DNA from: Stereocaulon alpinum
Lineage: Eukaryota > Ascomycota > Lecanoromycetes > Lecanorales > Stereocaulaceae
Direction of reading: 5' to 3'
Length of the DNA stretch: 64,000 bases
NCBI GenBank assembly: GCA_018257865.1
Contig: JAEUBA010000005.1
Coordinates: forward strand, 310,001 to 374,000
Part shown: in pieces, positions 32,366-42,873 of the stretch
Numbering within the stretch: the stretch's first letter is position 1
Layout of the letters: each line of letters opens with the position of its first letter
Notes under the pieces: generated by a model
Database searches by the model: none
What the model saw: only the letters and a program-made list of their open reading frames with translations
Told to the model about the DNA's origin: nothing
Made by a program: the position numbers and the translations under genes

Positions 32366-35300
32366 TGACAGTGTGGGGGCTGTTTTGTACGTTCAAACCA
32401 GGCTTAGATCGGAGCCATTGTTTAATACTGCATCTGGGCGGAGTCTTTGCTATGTGGAGGATCGACAGTACCGGAGATCTGGATTTCTATTTTCCTCTCG
32501 TGTATGCATGACAGGAAGGGTAAACGGCGTTTGGTGGCCTTGGTCAGAGTGTAAGATGATTATGAAGGCTATGCTGTGTTTCACGTTGGTATGGTTTAAC
32601 GGACAATCCTTAATGCGGGAGGGGCTTGGATCTGCAGTTAGCATAACCCCCAAACTTTGTGTCATAATTATGCGCGTTCACCACTATACCCTGCGCACGA
32701 ATAGCATCCAATGTTTTACGAGCATCTGTACCTTATGCATCAGGATCATGTGTGTCTTGCATTATCATTGTATTGGGGGCTGAAAATACTGCGTCAGCAA
32801 CCCTCAGAGTCGGGCGGAATGCGATGCAACTTTGCAATCTTACAAGTGTGAGCCCTAGCACAAAGGTGGTACACAATCATCTGATTACTATACACGATGC
32901 CCAGAAAAGTCACAAATAATCCACTTTCTGGCTGCCAATGCCAAAATCACAAACAAAAACAAAAATGCATTCTCAGACTTGTTTTGAGTTCACGACGCTA
33001 TGGATGAGGACACCAATGACAATCGGGTGTGACCAGCCTGTCGGTGTTGGTACCTGCCTAGTGGTCCATTGGTGCTTGCAAGACTTGGAAGCGAGAACCT
33101 CCAGATTGTCGGCGCTTACGGACTTGCCTTACTGACATCAAAAATAGACTCTCGGCGCACAGCGGATGCACCATGCAACAGATGTCTTGAAACTGTCCAA
33201 TGATCGAACAATACCTTTGAGGCTGAATGTATCCCTGCCTGCAGCTTTTCCGTTCGCCACGTTGCCCTTCGCATTAACTTTCTTCGCCCGTTTGTGTCAG
33301 CACAAAATCCTTCGCGGACCTGCGTCGATCATGCGTGAACGTTAGAACTAACCCTACAACTAAAGTTTATAGGGGAGAGGCAACGAGTACGACTCGACTT
33401 GAGGGATTCAAATCCTACACAGCCTACCACCCACGAACTTCCTATGCCGACTGCGGATCTTGGCTCTAACATGAAACATCGAAGGAATATGGAGTTCAAG
33501 TGTGGAGCGCCGTAGGAAATAGTGTGCGAATCGATTTTCAGGTGGCAGTGTAGAGCCAAGTCCTGCGGCGAGGTATTCCGGTGGAAGCGCTCCTGGCGCT
33601 TGCTTCCCCAGGTCCCCAGGGCACGGCGCGAACAAGTGCTTTTGGGGTCGAAATCACCCGTGACTGCACATGGACTACATTTCTTCTACATGTACATCAA
33701 CTTCTCAATGAATGCGCATTCTCCTCGCAAAAGAATCAATTTCCGGTCTGCTCGCTAGTTGATGCCTGCGCGAGTCGCACCCGGCTTCCACTTTGGGGAC
33801 AATTTGCGGCGATCGCAGCCCACGCCGTTCTACCAGCTATTACTCAGACCATTACAGAAAACCCATGCAAACTTCTACGCTTAACATCGACTGCTCTCGA
33901 TTTCCATGAGCGAGGCAGCTCGCAGCGACCGTTTAGGTTTCGGATCTCCATTGAGATGACTGACTGCATCCTGGCGTTCACTACGGGCTCTCCCGCGTAG
34001 GTCACTGGAGGAACCGGAGCAGCGCCAGCGTGTCCGGTTCTAATGACGACAGTGGTCGATCGCGCCCAGCAGATTCGAGCTCTGATACACATGTGTTCCG
34101 TGCTCCAATCCTTATCACGATCTTTGTCTCAGGGATGGTAATTCTTACATGAAGCTACAACAAGCGTTGGGACTAGGTTGTCTATCTGTAGGGCTCAGGG
34201 AGTGCCACGAGTGCCGGATACTCATGATAGCGCAAGAGCCAGTCATTGTCACCGGGTATGCCTCTTCTGAATTCTCGTTGTGCCTGAGGTTGGGAGCGCG
34301 AATCGCAACGTTACGCAGTGCTGATGCTGGGCTTTCCTCCAATCATGGCTACGATATGGGACATGGGGACTTCATGGATTCCTTGATTGAACAGGGACCA
34401 GGTTGAGAGCAAGCGAAGATTACTCTCCTAGATTAACATGGCCAATGCTACAATCGCCGATTATATTCCATTTAATACACCTAGAAAAGCAGCATGTAAC
34501 CTCGGAGCTACTCTAAGATACTACGAAACGGACGACTCCATGCAGAACATCCTGCCAAGGGTCTATCTCCCTGGTGACTCGACGGACCGAGACGCACTAC
34601 CGCCCAGTCATCAAATGAGTTGGAGACCCTCTCAAAGATCATCTGAACATAAGCATCATTGACATTTGTTTTCTTATTCCAAATCCCGAGATCTAGACAA
34701 GCACTTCAGCGTTGTGTGGGAGAGTTCATAGCCAATGACAAGAACAACGGTGTTGGAAAGTATCGCTTCATGTTGGACATGACGGGATTCATGGGACGAG
34801 CCGCAGAATGAATTGCCGTAGATTGGCCGTCATGGCGAAGAGTAAAGTAATGGTGGGTTCGCACGCAGACAGCAAGACAGGGACTAAGATGGCACAAAGT
34901 TCACACCACAAGCATCTACTCGCAGGGTGCAACAGTGCATGCTTCTTCGACAGACATGGGCAAGCGGGAAGCCGTCGGCACCGCGGGCTAATCGGATAGC
35001 TCCGTCCTTGGGATTGTCAGTTGGTGGCGAACGGGACGCCCACCACATGCCGCATGCGTTCTTCGACTCTGCATTAGCTTGCGTATTCTTTACCATACCG
35101 CCTTAGCGGATTTCCACTGCTGACAAGGGGGCGTTTGGACGATCTCTGACACGTTTCAGATTTAGGTGCGGACAGGTGTGGTCCAAGGGAAAATTCAGTG
35201 GCTCGACAAATTCCCGACTTGGCTTGTACACCACATCCTCTGCGGGGGCGGTGCATGCTTACAGTACAGTGCTTACACTGCAGGTACAGCCGGGGATATC

Positions 35301-38300
35301 TTGCTATGCCCCACAAGTCCTCCTTCCGGTCAAAGAAGGAGTAGGATGGTTTCAGGTTGCTTACGATGCACACTGCTTTATCGAAAACAAGGACTAAGCA
35401 ACGAGAAGTCGTAGCCAGAGTGGCCGAATCCTGACAGGAAGGACGCAGCGACAGATCCAAATCGAGGATTCCTGCTACTGAATCTGGACACACTTGCTAC
35501 CACTCTCCACCGCCATTCCACCATCTTGCTACCCCATCAAGCGTTCTGCTAACGTGCTCGAAGGACAATGCTGAAACGTTGGATCAGCAACCAGAGAGCG
35601 CAATGAAGCAATTCGATGAAGTGCTTCCATAGCACCCACCATCATCCAACTGTTACCTGTCAACCGCATTGCACTCGCTTCGCCCAGTCCTTTCCCCCAC
35701 ACGATGCTGCAAAAGAAGAAACCAATAGGTGGCTTATGCATCGCTTACAGCCATACAACCATCACGACATATTGATGCTCTCCCGAACCCTATTTGCCTT
35801 GATGCGCTGATAGCTTGACGAATCGATCCTGGGAAGGGATTTCTCTGTCAGCCTGCCATCTCCGCTTTACGACCCGCGAAAGCCGTCCGACCAACTCAGC
35901 CTCAAGCGAGGGGATCCAACCGATAGGATTCCGGTCTACGTCATCACCGATATCGCAAAGTGTAAATGCCAGCTGGAGGACTTTCGACTCATGATGAAGT
36001 CACCAAGCACTTGCGAATACCACCTAAAGAAGTCAGGTCGCCTGATCATCATGCCAGCACGTGGAGTATGTTGATCGTACTACGTACTTGGCTCGCCGTC
36101 TCATACCCCTCACGCGCTTCTGAAACACGAGCAGATCACCTCAAAACAGGTGAGTGCACAGACCTGCCGATCCGGCGACTCGGGCAATTGGGGTTAGAAG
36201 TTATCCGAACCCTAAGCTACCTTAGGTATTTCGCTGCCTGCCAAGACCCGCAGTATCATTAAGCACGTACCTTCTCGAGAAGTAAGCAACGATTGCTCAA
36301 TCAGGAATTAATGCATAAGAATCTCTATTTGACTTGAGCCTTTCTGCATGCGTGTCCCGAGTCTTTCTCAATATAGTAAAGATAGACCGCATCTTACATG
36401 AGTAAGCCTTTTATTGGACCTTTCATTTGTGCAAGTACACGGCTCCCACACGCATGCACACCATCATTGCAGTCTATCTGCTTTCCAGCTCAGGCTATGC
36501 ATCGCCATCATACATAGCTTGGGCTTATCTCCTAATCTTGCCAAGATGTACCTCCATCCACTCCAGGATTTAATTGAAAGCCAATAAGGACCTGGCCAAA
36601 CCCACCATCACGCTGTTCCGACACGATACTATCTCCCTAGGGCTTGTTCCTGCATTTTTTGAATACGACTACGGTCCCGACAGCACCCGGGCAATAGATC
36701 TAGCCCCCAAATAATATATACCATGCCACAAGCACACTGGCTAGAATTTAAAGGCATATGGTTTCACATATATTGTGGATTCGGTCCTAGTTCATTGGTG
36801 GGAATAATTCACATGAGGGTGTTTGCCACTGGATTTGGACCTCCAGCTGAGACTTCTAGACGACCTCGCTAGGGCACTGTTCTAAGCTATGCGGTGACTG
36901 TGCCTTTGCGGATGGCGGAGCTTCTTCACATTTCCATGGAGCTTTGTACGTTCAGTCATGAAACAGCACGCATTCTGAAGAAAAGGGTTCTGGATAATCA
37001 AGGTTACACTGCTCGGAGTCACTTTTTCTACATTTCCTTTGTACGTGGCCTTCTGCCAGAGTTCCGATGCAAAAATGGTTGGCCACCTTTCAACAAGCCC
37101 GCAAGATTTGGGTGCAATGACATACTTCTGTTACCTGAGATCGCTCTTTCAGTTGCAATAAGTCACCAAGATCGGTGGCAGCTTGTCCTTCCACAAGGAT
37201 CACAGAGATTTTTCCATGTATCTCCGCCTCTTCTTTCCAATTAGATGCAACTGAGCCATTCCCGTGGCTGCGAGCATAGAAGTATGCTCAACTTCTTTCT
37301 CCATCATTTGGGCAGATAGCCTGCCGTCCACACCAGATCATCACTGCAAGCAAAGCATACGCAATAGGAACAATACCCTATTACCCCGAACTCTAGCCGA
37401 GATTGTGCACCCGTCCTTAGTTTCTATTCCGAAACGGCAAAATTACCAAACTTCTAGAAGACGATTGGCCCCCACACTCGGACCCGGAGAAAGGGTAACT
37501 TACGGCATACCGGTAGTCATCTTCGGAACCCGGCAAACCTTGGACGCAACCACAAAGCCGTTGCATGACAGAAAGGTCGTCTCAATACCAGACTGCCGGT
37601 AACAGGACACCCACTACTGCAAGTCATGACGCGTAGATTTGCCAAGGCAACAACGAACACCCCCTATTCACGGTACCTGAGACAGACATGAATCACGATA
37701 AGGAATGACCTGAGGCAAACAAGGCAAATGCAACTGCAAAATGCAAAATGCGCCTATACCATTGAGGAAAGCCTTGCGATCGCGGCATGGCATACACATG
37801 CGTCAGCCCCAACAACGCCCTTTTCATGCACAACCTAAAAAGGGGACTTCTAACGAGCTGCACAATGCACGGCTATCACGCGAGCAGCGGCACCGACTTC
37901 TCGCCCAGGTACAACCATCTACAAATTCAACAGGAACGGATATACTCCCGCGCAACCACGAAGCACAGCACCTTACGGAGCGGAGAGAGGGGACCGGCCG
38001 GGAAGGGAGCTACGTACCTTTTTGCAAAATTGCGCCAAGAACATCTGCCACGCCCCTTTGTACCTATTCTACTTACCCTCACACTTATACTTAGACTCTA
38101 GGTACATTGCTTACGCACGTAAGCAACAAACATGTATCATCAAAATACGAATCGCTTATATTGGGCGTAGTGGGGGGGAGTTAGGCGTCCAGCGATTTTT
38201 TCGCTTCCAATTCGCTTGCATTTCCGTTTGCGTCATGTATTAGGCGGGTCAGGGGGGGGGGAGGGGGTTGCCTGAGAATGTTTTTTTTCGCAATTTTCAG

Positions 38301-38897
38301 CCCTCTGGGAATCTTTGCTCGCAATGTTGGTCGTTTTGGGACTAGATCGACGGTGCGTTAGTGTGGACGCTAGGACCGTTTGGCGCGCTGTGCGCGAGGG
38401 CGGGGGGGGGGATGTGCATGGGGTATGCATGCTTTGCCTGAGGAATCGTTTGATAAGGGTTTTGAAGGGCTGTGAGCGTTTGAGGATCGTGGGTGGGAGT
38501 GTTGAGGGTGGTGAGGATCGTGGGAGTGTGTGGTTTGTAGGAATGCACATGGCTGTAAGGGTCGTAAGGTTGCATAGGGATGCATAGGGTTGCGGAGAGA
38601 GCGAGGATGATTGCGTGATGGGCGGGACGCCTGAAGTAGAAAGCGACTGCGAGCGTCGCTCGAATGTCCCGAATCTCTACGTACTGTGTGTAGATTACAA
38701 ACTATGTATGATACCAAACTCTGCGCTTCTGAATTATAACACCGATCTCATTGGCAATCGTAAAGCCATCCATTGATCGTGGGCCATGTCTCATGATTCC
38801 AAAAGCTCCCGCCTTCCCCGGTGCAAAATCCGTTCGTCGCCATGCAGGTACCAATGCAAGCACCACAATCCATGCAGATTCGATCGTCTTGAGATTT
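32366..38897. other. 6.5-kb interval with no recognised gene between convergent genes
   Basis: The zinc-finger gene ends at its left and the PI31-like gene ends at its right, so no promoter of a known gene is expected here. I scanned both strands. ORFs reach 139 codons (33581-34000) and 139 codons (35074-35493, minus), but none has a domain, membrane pattern, paired splice sites or codon bias like the neighbours. No tRNA-like B box with matching stem was found, and no terminal inverted repeats were visible. Base composition is ordinary until the G-rich patch near 38.2-38.6 kb. It may hold non-coding transcripts, decayed elements or fast-evolving small genes. Confidence 0.5.
38247..38540 (+). 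repeat. G-rich low-complexity patch
   Basis: Strong strand asymmetry. Runs of nine or ten G occur near 38254-38263 and 38400-38410, followed by repeated GAGGATCGTGGGTGGGAGTG-like units to about 38530. Four or more closely spaced G-runs make G-quadruplex formation plausible. Overlapping Pro/His-rich minus-strand ORFs here are products of the composition. Confidence 0.6.
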
Positions 38898-40166
38898 TCA
38901 GATGAAGTCGCCACCACCGAAGCCTCCAAATGGGTTTGGTGGTCTACCGCCGCCAAACGGTCCCCCAGCTCCGCCAGGGAAGCGTGGGCCGCCTCGTAGA
39001 TTCGGAGGCCCATCGCCTGGTCCTATGGGGTCATAGCGTGCGCCCGGTGGGACTCTGCAGGGACATTGATTAGCAGTTACAGAAGAACCGGTCGCTATTG
39101 GCGACGTAGAGGGTACGTACTGTCCATTATAACCACCCACCCCCTCACCTGGACCACCAAACATTGGATCATCGAAAGTAGGATGCATGCCTCCACCACC
39201 AGGCCCAAATCCTCCACCTCTCAATGGATCATGCGGCCCAAGCCCAGGCGGGTAAAGATCCCTCTCACCAATATTTAACGGTCTCCTCCCACCGCCTATG
39301 CCACCCGGCGGCCTATTGATCTCATACTCGTCCTCGAAACCTGGAGGGGGGAAGTCGCCCGCTGGATACGGCCGTCGTGGCTCAGCAGCTAGCGGATCGT
39401 TGAAGGGTCTTGGCTGGGCGCCTGGAGGCAGGCGATCATCGCGTAGAGGGTCGTGTGCGGGTGCGCCTGCTGGCTCGCCTTCGCGTCCTGGTCCGGGTTG
39501 ACGTTCTCGCGATGAAGGATTCGGGCTAGCGCTGTGTGCCGAGTCCTCGTATCCTTCCTTTCGTAGACCGGGCGCGAGCTTTTGTATCATTTGTAGCTTT
39601 AGCAGTGAGGCAGCGTCCGTCATCCGCCCTGCAGAGATGAAGATGCTTCGTAATCTTTCCGCGGCTTCGTCAGGATTTTCGAAAGAAGAGACTGTGTGTG
39701 GGACCGAAGACTCCGACACGAAGTCTCTCACTAGGACATCGAACGTGTGGACTTTGTCGTCGCCGATGCCGAGGCCGTTGATGACGGCTTTGTTGCCTAA
39801 GCGGCTGATCTTGACAAGATATTGGAGGGATGATTGCGTATGGGCGTAGCGGAACGCGTAATGTGAGGTGGTCGAGGCATTCCATTCTTTTGGGAGGGGT
39901 CGGGGGGCTTCGGGGTCTGAGCTTGCTTCTGTACTGCTGTTAGCTTTGTTGATAGAGCGAATGCATGTGTTATGGATGATACCAATTTTGTGATCTTCCC
40001 CAAATCCTACCAATCGAAAGCCCACGGCCAGCATACAAGCATGACTCAAAAGTGCAATGGCATCGTACGAATTTCTGATGTGTGGAGTTGGCTCCTTCGG
40101 AAGGCTTTGGAGCATGTACTCGGAGAGATTCTTGGCACTGAAGACATTACCATTGTTAACAGACAT
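38898..40166 (-). CDS. PI31-like proteasome regulator
   Basis: A single open frame of 422 codons, or 400 residues if a 66-bp intron at 39120-39055 is removed. PI31 (PSMF1) family proteins bind the 20S proteasome, inhibiting it in vitro and helping its assembly or transport in cells. The N-terminal 190 residues form the globular PI31/FP-like domain (SYDAIALLSHACMLAVGFRL, HYAFRYAHTQSSLQYLVKIS, DLVRDF-like VLVRDFVSES). The C-terminal half is Pro/Gly-rich and disordered (DPLRDDRLPPG, PLNIGERDLYPPGLGPHDPL), with the family block RYDPIGPGDGPP near the end. The possible intron (donor GTACGTAC, branch GCTAAT, acceptor CTGCAG) has no stop and keeps frame, so both forms could exist. The last residues GGDFI differ from the HbYX ending of animal PI31. 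Confidence 0.85.
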   Translation of the reverse strand: MSVNNGNVFSAKNLSEYMLQSLPKEPTPHIRNSYDAIALLSHACMLAVGFRLVGFGEDHKIGIIHNTCIRSINKANSSTEASSDPEAPRPLPKEWNASTTSHYAFRYAHTQSSLQYLVKISRLGNKAVINGLGIGDDKVHTFDVLVRDFVSESSVPHTVSSFENPDEAAERLRSIFISAGRMTDAASLLKLQMIQKLAPGLRKEGYEDSAHSASPNPSSRERQPGPGREGEPAGAPAHDPLRDDRLPPGAQPRPFNDPLAAEPRRPYPAGDFPPPGFEDEYEINRPPGGIGGGRRPLNIGERDLYPPGLGPHDPLRGGGFGPGGGGMHPTFDDPMFGGPGEGVGGYNGQYVPSTSPIATGSSVTANQCPCRVPPGARYDPIGPGDGPPNLRGGPRFPGGAGGPFGGGRPPNPFGGFGGGDFI

Positions 40167-40848
40167 GTTAATTAGAGGCTATATAGTCCGAACGCTCGAA
40201 AGAGTGTTACGCTCTTATCAGGAACAGCTCAGTAAATGGGATGACGAAAGGCTTGATGCCTCGGCGCTTGTCGCGGCTGTTTGGAGCTTTGCCACAGCGC
40301 AGCTTCTCAGCCTTGGACAAGGCCTTTACCTACCGATCTCACAACTTACGGCTCGTGCTCTTTACCGTAGCCTGCAACTGAATTCGTCCCAGAGCCAATT
40401 GATCTCAGTTGCAATGGGAATTGAGCGGAGAAGCACCACACGGAAGGCAAAAAGCCTCAAAACCATTGGGTTAAGCTCGGCTTTTACCCCGGAGTGAAGC
40501 GCGATTCATTCTGTGTGCTAGCTCAAGCAGCTGCTAAAGATGATAGATCATACTTGTCTGGCCTTGTTGGAAACATCGTGAACAGGCAACCAACCAGCAG
40601 CTCCTGCTTTCCTTTTGCTCAATGAGCAATATCGTGCATCAACGTTAAAGGACGGCCCGTGTTCCTGGACTCATGTCCGACGCGCCTATTGTTTGATATC
40701 TCTTTACCCGAAAGTTCAGCAGCATCTCCTTGATATAACTGCCCTTCTCCCAACGCGTGGCGCGACATTGGCTCGTCCTTCCACATCTTTTCGCTTGCGA
40801 ACTTACATCCTTAAACTACTCTCATCCAAGGACTTTCACGCATCGGAC
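40167..40848. other. Divergent upstream region of PI31-like and F-box genes, 0.68 kb
   Basis: The two flanking genes point away from each other, so both promoters should be here. A 146-codon plus-strand ORF (40057-40497) overlaps the PI31-like start region antisense and has no family resemblance. Confidence 0.45.
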
Positions 40849-42658
40849 ATGGCGAACTTGAATGTGGATGTAGCGGCGCTAGTCTGCGAGGAGGTCAAAC
40901 CCCCAAGATTTTGATCTTCACTGTGTTTTACTAATCTATCGAAGATCTATCGGACAGGGGCCAAACTCGATTTACTCAACCTTACCGAGGTTTCGGTCCT
41001 CTGGAACGCTGCTGTACGGCCATGGCTATACCGCTCAGTAACACTCGACTTTGAATCGACGAAGGCACTTGGAACAGCACGTCTGATCAAGAGCCTGCTT
41101 TCTGCAGTTCAACGGTCTAACCCCCGCAATTATGTACGATTCCTCGAGATCACCATGCATTCACCTGGTGCAGGCGATTTTAAAAGGCGCCGTCTTCAGC
41201 CAAATGTGTTGAAGGCTATTACCCGGCTGGTCGCAGTGCTACCCAACTTGGGGGCCTTCAAGTGAGCATTGGCTTGTCAGCTACTGGGTGTGGCTAATCT
41301 TGACAGATGGAGCGTGCGCGAGCCTGTGCCGGAAAGCTTGCTCGAAGCGCTGAGATCTCATCCGCGTCTTGCCGAACGTACAGCCATGTTGACTTTCTGG
41401 GGTCTTAATGAGGAACGTGTCTACATTGAAAATCTCAGTGCTTGGGATAACATTACTGCGCTAGCCGTCGAATACCGGCCTAGAGCAGATGTCGGTTTCA
41501 GCCGTATGACAGAGTTGTTAACATATAACCAGCAACTCCTTCTCAGCCGTCCAAGCTTGAAGGAGCTGTCTATCAGTTACAAGGATCTCTACGACTCCCG
41601 CTTTCGCGATGTAGTCCAAATGCACTCCGGCGAAAAAATAGCGCCGGTAGAGCATCTTTCATTGGATCACTACCAATTTCCCCATTCCCATAGAGGGCTA
41701 CAACACCACATCAACACTTCGCATTTGCAGCGTTTGACTCTCACCGAGTGCGAAGACTTCGATCGCCTGCTCCACGAGCTTTCCGGGAACGTCCGGCTCA
41801 AAGATTTCACACTCTGGAGACCTATCTACCAACACCAAAACACCAACGTGCAGTACGTTCGTCTTCTCCACTTCTTGAAGACTCAAGCACAATTGGAGGT
41901 ACTTGACCTGGAGCACATTGGGCTGCAGCGGTCAGCTACCCCTCCAATCATCAGCGGAATGCCACTCCGGTCACTTCGCTTCCACGACCTCGAAGACAAG
42001 CTCTCCGTTACTGAAGCAGGGGACATTACCGAGCCGATCAGGATCCTCAAGTCAATTGATGCACCAACCCTTGACCTGATTGCGGTCGCTTGCCCAAGAC
42101 TCTCGTCGCTTTCTATCGACCTGACACAGATTGATATCAAAACGGTGGGTTTGCGGCCCTCAGTGTCACCCTTGAGTCCCCCACCAACCGAATCATTGAC
42201 TGACTTCTGTCATTACTTTCCAGACATCTGACGCACTCAACGCTCTAGCGTGCAACTTCCTTGACTCATTAAAGCATCTCGAAATCACCACCGTCTTCAA
42301 TACACGAGCCATTGACCCGAACCACCGGCAAATGACCAATGACAAAGTCTACCACATCGCATTCGCAGTATGGCCAGCAACCCTAAGTACGCTACGCATC
42401 AAAGTCGAAACAATCATCGGAGAGCCACATTATAGGGGCAAGACCGGTTCTTGGCTTGTAACTCGCGACTGCATGACGGGTGATCTGATCGTCGTGGACG
42501 AAGTCGCTACAGCAAGAGAGCGCAAATTCCGGACATGGAAGCGAGCATTGGGGCCAGTTTCTTCCAATCTATCCCGAGGAGATAGCTATTATTGGGAACA
42601 AGTTCTCGCGCCGCGCATGGCGTCAGCTGGTGCTAAGGCTTTAAAAGGGTTGAAGTGA
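40849..42658 (+). CDS. F-box / leucine-rich-like protein
   Basis: Four exons (40849-40893, 40945-41261, 41307-42144, 42224-42658) encode 544 residues. The N-terminus reads LVCEEIYRTGAKLDLLNLTEVSVLWNAAVRPWLYRSVTLDF when rejoined in pieces, which is the pattern of fungal F-box domains: hydrophobic helix, then VS..W...RPWLYR. The remainder contains irregular leucine-rich segments (PSLKELSISYKDLY, LQRLTLTECEDF, LRSLRFHDL, CPRLSSLSIDL), as in substrate-binding LRR domains of SCF ubiquitin ligases. The substrate is unknown. ATG 40849 is the Met directly before the F-box-like helix. The first donor, GTCAAA, is weak but keeps phase 0. Fungal genomes carry large, fast-evolving families of this type. 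Confidence 0.72.
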
Positions 42659-42873
42659 GGGATTCGGGGTGTGATTGGTGGCGGCTACTGGATTTTTAGC
42701 CTTAGTGTCTTATGAACACTAATGAGACGAACATTGAGGTGGTAATATCATTGGCAAATCGCGCCCTTGGATTCACACGTCTACGAATCCTACGAAAGCG
42801 GCGGAAGGCTAGGTGCACACGTAAATGCGTTATATACGTAATAAAGCGATGCGAACGTTTCCCTACCCTTTCT

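Noticed and set aside
31992..32783. 586-codon unspliced reading of the zinc-finger gene
   Set aside because: The frame past the intron loses the second and third fingers; splicing at GTAAGC/CTGCAG restores them, and the true stop is at 32365.
33405..33425. tRNA-like GATTCAAATCC box
   Set aside because: No pairing of the flanking stem bases and no upstream A box.
38233..38717. Pro/His/Ser-rich minus-strand ORFs
   Set aside because: They are translations of the G-rich low-complexity patch in several frames at once.
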